In this document: positions 5,670 to 9,537 of the stretch, in pieces
Layout: each line of letters starts with the position of its first letter
Numbering within the stretch: the first letter of the stretch is position 1
Assembly: GCA_017643965.1 (NCBI GenBank)
Contig: JAEPMM010000095.1
Location: forward strand, 1-9,537
Reading direction: 5' to 3'
DNA from: Marinobacter sp.
Lineage (GTDB): Bacteria; Pseudomonadota; Gammaproteobacteria; Pseudomonadales; Oleiphilaceae
Length of the DNA stretch: 9,537 nt
Made by a program: the position numbers and the translations under genes
The notes under the pieces: generated by a model
Databases searched by the model: none
Told to the model about the DNA's origin: nothing
What the model saw: only the letters and a program-made list of their open reading frames with translations

Positions 5670-7313
5670 TTACCGGCTGCCCCGGGCGACCAGCCCGGCA
5701 GCGACCTCGAGCATGGCCCAGCCCAGAGGCGGCATGGATTGCGCCACGGCCGGAAGTTCGTAATGGGCGCTGGCCCAGGCTCCGCCCACCAGAAGCACGG
5801 CGACCAGGGTTCGGCGCCAGCGTCTCTCCGCCCGTTTCTGGTTTTCCCGCAGCAGCTCCAGTGTAGCGCGATTCTGTGCTTCCGTGGGGCCGGCACTGCG
5901 CAACTGGACCAGGGTGTCGTGCACCAGTTGTGGCATTTCCGGCGACTGCTCCAGCCAGGCCGGCAGGTGGGTCTGCAATGACTTGATCAGACCCGCGGGA
6001 CCAATACGCTTGCGCATCCAGGACTCGAGGAACGGCTGGGCGGTGCTCCACAGATCCAGGTCCGGGTAGAGCTGGCGGCCCAGGCCCTCGACGTTCAGCA
6101 GGGTTTTCTGCAGCAACACCAGCTGCGGCTGCACTTCCATATTGAAACGGCGGGCAGTCTGGAACAGACGCAGCAGGAAGTGTCCGAACGAGATGTCTTT
6201 CAGCGGCTTTTCGAAAATGGGCTCGCACACGGTTCGAATGGCGGCCTCGAATTCGTTGACCCGGGTGTCCGGCGGCACCCAGCCGGACTGGATGTGCAGT
6301 TGCGCCACCTGGCGGTAGTCGCGGCGGAAGAACGCCAGCAGGTTGCGGGCCAGGTAACTCTGGTCGTCCGGCGCCAGCGTGCCGACAATCCCGAAATCGA
6401 TCGCAATGTACTTCGGGTCCGCCGGATTGCTGACGTCCACGAAGATGTTGCCAGGGTGCATGTCGGCGTGAAAAAAGCTGTCACGGAACACCTGGGTGAA
6501 AAAGATCTCGACGCCTTTTTCCGCCAGCACCTTCATGTCGACACCGGCGGCCTGCAGCGCCGGCACGTCGGCGATGGGAATGCCGTGAATGCGCTCCATC
6601 ACCAGTACCGTCTTGCGGGTGTAATCCCAGTCAATGAACGGGATGTAGATCAGCGATGAGTTGTCGAAGTTTCGTCGCAGCTGGCTGGCGTTGGCGGCTT
6701 CCCGTTGCAGGTCCAGCTCGTCGTGAATGGTGGCGTCGTAGTCCTCGACCACTTCCAGGGGGTGCAGGCGCTTGCCCTCGGCCCAGTATTTCTCCAGCAG
6801 TCCCGCCATCAGGTACATCAACGAGAGATCCTGTTTGATCACCCGCTCAATGCCCGGGCGCAGTACCTTCACCACCACACTCTGGCCGTTGGCCAGGGTG
6901 GCGGCGTGAACCTGCGCCACTGACGCCGACGCCATCGGGTCGGCGGAAAACTCGGCGAACAGCTCGGAGACCGGTGCGCCCAGGGAGCGTTCAATGATCT
7001 CCCGCGCGGACTCGCTGGGGAACGGCGGTACCCGGTCCTGCAGGTGCTTGAGTGACTCGGCCATGTCGTCGGGCAGCAGGTCGCGGCGGGTGGACAGTAT
7101 CTGGCCGAACTTTACAAACACCGGCCCCAGCTCTTCCATCGCCAGACGCAGGCGATCGCCGCGGCTCAGTTTCGGTTGTGGAAACAGATGCCAGGGTGCC
7201 AGCAGGAACAACACCTTGAGGGCGACGGGCAGCTCGGCCAGTGGCAAAAACGTGTCGAGCCGGTAGCGACAGAATACCCAGGCAATTCGAAACAGGCGTT
7301 GCAGGCGGGTCAC
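5670..7313 (-). CDS. ubiB: Ubiquinone biosynthesis protein UbiB (atypical kinase-like ATPase)
   Basis: A 547-residue member of the ABC1/ADCK/UbiB family, almost exactly the length of E. coli UbiB (546). The family has a protein-kinase-like fold and ATPase activity and is needed for ubiquinone synthesis, perhaps by helping extract or deliver lipid precursors at the inner membrane; the exact job is not settled. Motifs: KFGQ at 68-71 (the KxGQ gate); Ala-rich nucleotide loop ASASVAQVH at 128-136; catalytic Lys in VVVKV near 149; HDELDLQREAAN at 197-208; HADMHPGN at 282-289; DFG at 306-308. Two hydrophobic C-terminal segments (about 502-517 and 526-543) fit the expected membrane anchor. It starts with GTG at 7313, overlapping the ubiJ stop by 4 bases (GTGA), with GGAG five bases upstream. 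Confidence 0.95.
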   Translation of the reverse strand: MTRLQRLFRIAWVFCRYRLDTFLPLAELPVALKVLFLLAPWHLFPQPKLSRGDRLRLAMEELGPVFVKFGQILSTRRDLLPDDMAESLKHLQDRVPPFPSESAREIIERSLGAPVSELFAEFSADPMASASVAQVHAATLANGQSVVVKVLRPGIERVIKQDLSLMYLMAGLLEKYWAEGKRLHPLEVVEDYDATIHDELDLQREAANASQLRRNFDNSSLIYIPFIDWDYTRKTVLVMERIHGIPIADVPALQAAGVDMKVLAEKGVEIFFTQVFRDSFFHADMHPGNIFVDVSNPADPKYIAIDFGIVGTLAPDDQSYLARNLLAFFRRDYRQVAQLHIQSGWVPPDTRVNEFEAAIRTVCEPIFEKPLKDISFGHFLLRLFQTARRFNMEVQPQLVLLQKTLLNVEGLGRQLYPDLDLWSTAQPFLESWMRKRIGPAGLIKSLQTHLPAWLEQSPEMPQLVHDTLVQLRSAGPTEAQNRATLELLRENQKRAERRWRRTLVAVLLVGGAWASAHYELPAVAQSMPPLGWAMLEVAAGLVARGSR

Positions 7314-7969
7314 GGTGTCTCCGGTGGCTCGTGTCGGGTGTCAGGGGTGGGGGCAGTGTCGTGCTGCAGTTGCGCGAGGCGAGCCGCCAGGCGCTCAGTG
7401 CGCAGGCTCAGCTGGTCGATGTCTTCGAAGGTGGCCTCCAGCTCGCGGCGTCCGGGCAGGGCGCGGCTTTCCTCGTGCACGTATTCTTCGATGTTCGCGT
7501 TCAGGGCGGCAAACGCCTGGTGGCTCCACTTCACCGCACCGTGGATACGCTGGCCGAGGAAGTGCGCCGGCACATCGCCGAGGTGGTTGGCCAGAGCGGC
7601 TTCCCAGTCCGGTTGCAACTGGTTCAGCGCGCGCTGGAACTGGTGGGCGAGGGCGGTGTCGCCGGTGACCTCAATGCGCCCCAGTTTGAAGACCTGGTCG
7701 TCGCCGCTGGCCAACGCCGCAAAGGCCATGGGTTTGCCGGCCAGCGCCAGGGCCGGGTTGTCCGCCGGCTGACTGCTCACCTGGACACGCTCACCGCAGG
7801 GAAACAGCGTGAACGTTAGTGGCAGCGGTGCTGTCAGGGAGAACTGCACCGGCCCGGTCAGGGCACCCAGCAGTGCTTTCCGGCCAGCCGGGTCGAGCTC
7901 GAGGGCGCGGTTGAGCGCAGCCTCGATCACCGCTGTCGTGGCGGAAAGCAGGGTAGGGCCCGGAAACAT
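7310..7969 (-). CDS. ubiJ: Ubiquinone biosynthesis accessory factor UbiJ (SCP2 domain)
   Basis: A 219-residue protein with an N-terminal SCP2-type lipid-binding domain (about 13-110) and a charged helical C-terminal part (about 155-203) predicted to be coiled coil. In E. coli UbiJ binds the isoprenoid tail of ubiquinone intermediates and, with UbiK, scaffolds the soluble Ubi complex. Supporting features: the I-E-V-T-G-D-T-A-L-A-H segment at 99-109, typical of the SCP2 end; EEYVHEESRALPGRREL at 161-177; then F-E-D-I-D-Q-L-containing helix ending R-L-A-A-R-L-A-Q-L. A proline-rich tail follows. Overall sequence is poorly conserved in this family, so the position between ubiE and ubiB is strong evidence. 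Its ATG shares one base with the ubiE stop (TGATG) and its stop overlaps the ubiB start. No UbiK gene is visible in this window. Confidence 0.9.
   Translation of the reverse strand: MFPGPTLLSATTAVIEAALNRALELDPAGRKALLGALTGPVQFSLTAPLPLTFTLFPCGERVQVSSQPADNPALALAGKPMAFAALASGDDQVFKLGRIEVTGDTALAHQFQRALNQLQPDWEAALANHLGDVPAHFLGQRIHGAVKWSHQAFAALNANIEEYVHEESRALPGRRELEATFEDIDQLSLRTERLAARLAQLQHDTAPTPDTRHEPPETP
7319..7322 (-). promoter_or_regulatory. Ribosome binding site supporting the ubiB GTG start
   Basis: Reads GGAG on the - strand, six bases before the GTG at 7313 and within the last codons of ubiJ. It supports the GTG that overlaps the ubiJ stop. Confidence 0.55.
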
Positions 7970-8808
7970 CAGGGCTTGATTCCCACGTGCAGGGCAACGA
8001 TGCCGCCGGTCATGTTGTAGTACTTGCAGTTCACCAGCCCGGCCTGCTCCATCATGCCCTTGAGGGTGTCCTGGTCCGGGTGCATGCGGATGGACTCGGC
8101 CAGGTACTTGTAGCTCTCGCTGTCGCCTGCGATCAACTGGCCCATCAATGGCAGCGCGTTGAAGGAATACATGTCGTAGGCCTTGTTCAGCAGCGGATTG
8201 GTCGGCTTGGAGAATTCCAGCACCATCAGCTTGCCACCCGGCTTGAGAACACGCTCCATGTCCCGCAGCTCCTGATCCTTGTCGGTGACGTTACGCAGGC
8301 CGAAAGCGATGGAGACGGCATTGAAGGTGTTGTCCGGAAACGGCAGGTGTTCGGCGTCGGCCTGAACGTACTCGATATTGCCGGCGTAGCCGCGATCGAC
8401 CAGCCGGCCCCGGCCAACCTGCAGCATGGAGGCGTTGATGTCCGCCAGTACCACTTTGCCGCTGGCGCCCACCAGATCGGAGAATTTCATGGTCAGGTCG
8501 CCGGTACCGCCGGCGATATCCAGCACCTGATGGCCCGGTCGCACGCCACTGAGCTCGATAGTAAAGCGCTTCCAGAGGCGGTGAATGCCCATGGACATGA
8601 GGTCGTTCATCATGTCGTACTTGCCGGCGACGCTGTGGAAAACCTCCGCCACCTGCCCGGCTTTCTGGCTTTTCGGCACGTTGCGGAAGCCAAAATGAGT
8701 GACGTCGTCCTGCGGGGTGCCGGCGGCGCTGTTGACCGACGGGCCGGTCGACGTGTTGGCATCGCTGCTGGCGATGGTCTCGCTGGCCGGCGTTGGTTGC
8801 TCGCTCAT
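7969..8808 (-). CDS. ubiE: Ubiquinone/menaquinone C-methyltransferase UbiE
   Basis: A 279-residue class I SAM-dependent methyltransferase that C-methylates the benzoquinol ring in ubiquinone synthesis and, where present, demethylmenaquinol. Motifs: THFGFRNV at 37-44; VFHSVAGKYDMMNDLMSMG at 56-74; IHRLWKRFT at 75-83; SAM loop LDIAGGTGDLT at 96-106; ADAEHLPFPDNTF near 150-162; FGLRNVTDKD at 169-178; LKPGGKL at 188-194; ESIRMHPDQDTLK at 238-250. Agreement with E. coli UbiE (251 residues) is high from residue 37 onward. Residues 1-34 are an extra Ser/Thr/Ala/Pro-rich tail without a signal-peptide character. The ATG is the only in-frame Met before the conserved core and has AGGA eight bases upstream, so the extension appears real. 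First gene of the - strand run, with a plausible promoter at 8839-8866. Confidence 0.97.
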   Translation of the reverse strand: MSEQPTPASETIASSDANTSTGPSVNSAAGTPQDDVTHFGFRNVPKSQKAGQVAEVFHSVAGKYDMMNDLMSMGIHRLWKRFTIELSGVRPGHQVLDIAGGTGDLTMKFSDLVGASGKVVLADINASMLQVGRGRLVDRGYAGNIEYVQADAEHLPFPDNTFNAVSIAFGLRNVTDKDQELRDMERVLKPGGKLMVLEFSKPTNPLLNKAYDMYSFNALPLMGQLIAGDSESYKYLAESIRMHPDQDTLKGMMEQAGLVNCKYYNMTGGIVALHVGIKP

Positions 8809-8815
8809 GGGGATG

Positions 8816-8819
8816 TCCT
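8816..8819 (-). promoter_or_regulatory. Ribosome binding site of ubiE
   Basis: Reads AGGA on the - strand with seven bases to the ATG at 8808. It supports translation from the distal ATG and so the N-terminal extension of UbiE. Confidence 0.6.
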
Positions 8820-8838
8820 GTCAGAATCTGAACCCCGT

Positions 8839-8866
8839 ATTCTAACGGTTAGGGGGGTAGCTACAA
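8839..8866 (-). promoter_or_regulatory. Candidate sigma-70 promoter for the ubiE run
   Basis: On the - strand TTGTAG (8861-8866, three of six to the -35 consensus) is followed after 16 bases by TAGAAT (8839-8844, five of six to the -10 consensus), about 30 bases before the ubiE ATG. The region is visibly AT-richer than the genes. The spacer contains one arm of an inverted repeat. This is a pattern match by eye only. Confidence 0.4.
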
Positions 8867-8883
8867 GTTTATTACCCCCTTAA
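8849..8883. repeat. Inverted repeat in the ubiE divergent region
   Basis: Left arm TTAGGGGGGTA (8849-8859) and right arm TACCCCCTTAA (8873-8883) are complementary at 10 of 11 positions, with a 13-base spacer. The one mismatch would be a G-U pair in RNA. The 8-base palindrome GTAGCTAC (8857-8864) lies at the start of the spacer. The repeat overlaps the candidate ubiE promoter and sits just upstream of the + strand -10 candidate. It could be an operator or a 5' leader hairpin; no T-run follows, so a terminator is unlikely. Confidence 0.6.
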
Positions 8884-8885
8884 AC

Positions 8886-8891
8886 TATAAA
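8886..8891 (+). promoter_or_regulatory. Candidate -10 element of the PF09650 gene
   Basis: TATAAA, five of six matches to the -10 consensus, lies in an AT-rich stretch about 30 bases before the ATG at 8922. No good -35 element is seen at 16-18 bases upstream, where the inverted repeat lies, so the promoter may depend on an activator or the call may be wrong. Confidence 0.3.
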
Positions 8892-8921
8892 ACCTTTCAA
8901 TTTTTCAGAGAAAGCTGATTC

Positions 8922-9200
8922 ATGTCTGTCATCGACGTTCATCGCGCCCATTCCATGGATAAGGCACACGCTCGCCAGGCGGCTGAAACACTGGCCGAAG
9001 ACCTGTCAAAACAGTTCGATGTGAACTATCAGTGGGAGGGCGACGTGCTGCGATTCAAACGCAGTGGCGTGAAGGGACAGCTCAATATCACCCACAACGA
9101 CCTGCATATCCGGCTGGAGCTGGGGATGCTGCTGCGGCCGTTCAAATCCCGCATTGAGCAGGAAATTCATTCACAACTGGATCAGATCATTTCGGCCTGA
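8922..9200 (+). CDS. Polyhydroxyalkanoic acid system family protein (PF09650-like)
   Basis: A 92-residue cytoplasmic-looking protein with no signal peptide or membrane helix. It resembles the small 'PHA granule region' family PF09650: an amphipathic helix rich in Ala/Glu at about 14-31; the strand pattern Y-Q-W-E-G-D with V-L-R-F at 36-45; RSGVKG at 47-52; and a conserved end LELGMLLRPFKSRIEQEI at 65-82. The alternating strand-helix layout suggests a compact alpha/beta fold. The family name comes from proximity to polyhydroxyalkanoate genes in some bacteria; its biochemical role is not established as far as I know. Here it is divergent from ubiE and no phaC, phaZ or phasin gene is in view. 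The start ATG is preceded by a weak AGAGAAAG site. It ends 24 bases from the convergent gene downstream. Confidence 0.75.
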   Translation: MSVIDVHRAHSMDKAHARQAAETLAEDLSKQFDVNYQWEGDVLRFKRSGVKGQLNITHNDLHIRLELGMLLRPFKSRIEQEIHSQLDQIISA

Positions 9201-9224
9201 TTGGCCAGTGCCGGCCGCGCCCGG

Positions 9225-9537
9225 TCACAGGTGATCGGGGAGTCGGAACGGCTGCGGGTGTCCCTGCAGAATGTTCTCCATCACCTGCTGCTCACGGGTG
9301 ACCAGTCGCTCGATCAGTGCCTCCACCTCATCCATCTGCCGGAACGCGGAATAGCCCCGGTGCAGGAAACTGTGCAGATCGCTGAGGTCTGCCATCTCGG
9401 CCGGCCCGCGGGTCATGCTCAGAAGCCAGCCCAGCGTGCGGTTGCGAACGTAGCGATCCAACTGGCGGCCGACATCGGCAACCAGCAGGATCTGGCGTTC
9501 ACGGCAGGCCAGTTGTGCGCTGGCACAGAACGCGGCG
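9225..9537 (-). CDS. FFLEE-motif-like protein, C-terminal part (5' partial)
   Basis: The frame is open from the right window edge to the TGA at 9225-9227, giving the last 103 residues of a longer protein. A TTG at 9461 could act as a start, but the sequence upstream continues in the same helical style (A-C-R-E-R-Q-I-L-L-V-A-D-V-G-R-Q-L-D), so the gene almost certainly begins outside. The visible part is helical with the pattern RQILLVADVG, then L-D-R-Y-V-R-N, a MTRGPAEMADLSDLHSFLHRG block and a final VTREQQVMENIL. From memory this matches the C-terminal region of proteins called 'FFLEE motif protein', whose function is unknown; the name-giving motif would lie outside the window. No transmembrane segment is visible. 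It converges with the PF09650 gene, 24 bases apart, with no clear terminator between them. Confidence 0.6.
   Translation of the reverse strand, partial: AAFCASAQLACRERQILLVADVGRQLDRYVRNRTLGWLLSMTRGPAEMADLSDLHSFLHRGYSAFRQMDEVEALIERLVTREQQVMENILQGHPQPFRLPDHL

Noticed and set aside
5650..6228. Possible long N-terminal extension of hisI
   Set aside because: The frame is open into ubiB, but the extra sequence is Arg/Pro/Gly-rich and unlike the family, while the ATG at 5649 has a good ribosome site and gives normal HisI length.
7987..8883. Open frame of 298 codons on the + strand opposite ubiE
   Set aside because: It is antisense to the very well conserved UbiE, rich in Val, His and Gln, and would run through the divergent promoter region.
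9194..9224. Possible terminator hairpin between the PF09650 gene and the last gene
   Set aside because: Several GGCC and CCGG repeats can pair over four or five bases, but none forms a stable stem followed by a T-run.
1..9537. Mobile element, prophage, CRISPR array or defence system
   Set aside because: I looked for transposase or integrase motifs, spaced direct repeats and tRNA-like boundaries and saw none; all genes but the last two are well-known housekeeping genes, and composition is even across the window apart from the short intergenic gaps.

Overview
The window is a gene-dense, GC-rich stretch of a gammaproteobacterial chromosome. Gene content and order (pepP-ubiH-ubiI; ubiE-ubiJ-ubiB-hisI-hisE-tatA-tatB-tatC-rsmE; a PF09650 'polyhydroxyalkanoic acid system' protein divergent from ubiE) resemble Pseudomonas and its marine relatives. 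A Marinobacter-like organism is my best guess, but this is inferred from remembered synteny and protein style, not from a search. Almost every base is coding, no stretch of 300 bases lacks a gene, and I saw no mobile element, tRNA, rRNA or CRISPR array.

Layout. Positions 1-2632 (+ strand) hold the 3' end of pepP, then ubiH and ubiI, two FAD monooxygenases of ubiquinone synthesis, with a 4-base gap and an 8-base overlap between successive genes. Positions 2658-8808 (- strand) hold a nine-gene run read from right to left: ubiE, ubiJ, ubiB, hisI, hisE, tatA, tatB, tatC, rsmE. Most junctions overlap by 1-8 bases. The only sizeable break is 90 bases between hisE and tatA, which may hold a second promoter. 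The two groups converge with 25 bases between ubiI and rsmE. A 113-base AT-richer divergent region (8809-8921) separates ubiE from a small + strand gene of family PF09650 (8922-9200). After it, convergent on the - strand, lies the C-terminal part of a protein resembling the 'FFLEE motif' family, which runs off the right edge.

How the genes work together. Five ubiquinone genes lie within 8.7 kb: two ring hydroxylases (UbiH, UbiI), the C-methyltransferase UbiE, the SCP2-type accessory protein UbiJ and the UbiB ATPase. UbiE, UbiH, UbiI and UbiJ belong to the soluble Ubi complex known from E. coli; UbiB is a membrane-linked helper. Monofunctional HisI and HisE perform two consecutive steps of histidine synthesis. 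TatA, TatB and TatC form the twin-arginine translocase, which exports folded cofactor-containing proteins, many of them respiratory enzymes. RsmE methylates 16S rRNA.

This is mainly conserved core metabolism and I found no convincing new system. The points most worth a second look are the side-by-side placement of two ubiquinone clusters that are separate in E. coli, an inverted repeat across the ubiE divergent promoter region, the unexplained PF09650 protein with no pha genes in view, and the truncated FFLEE-like gene.
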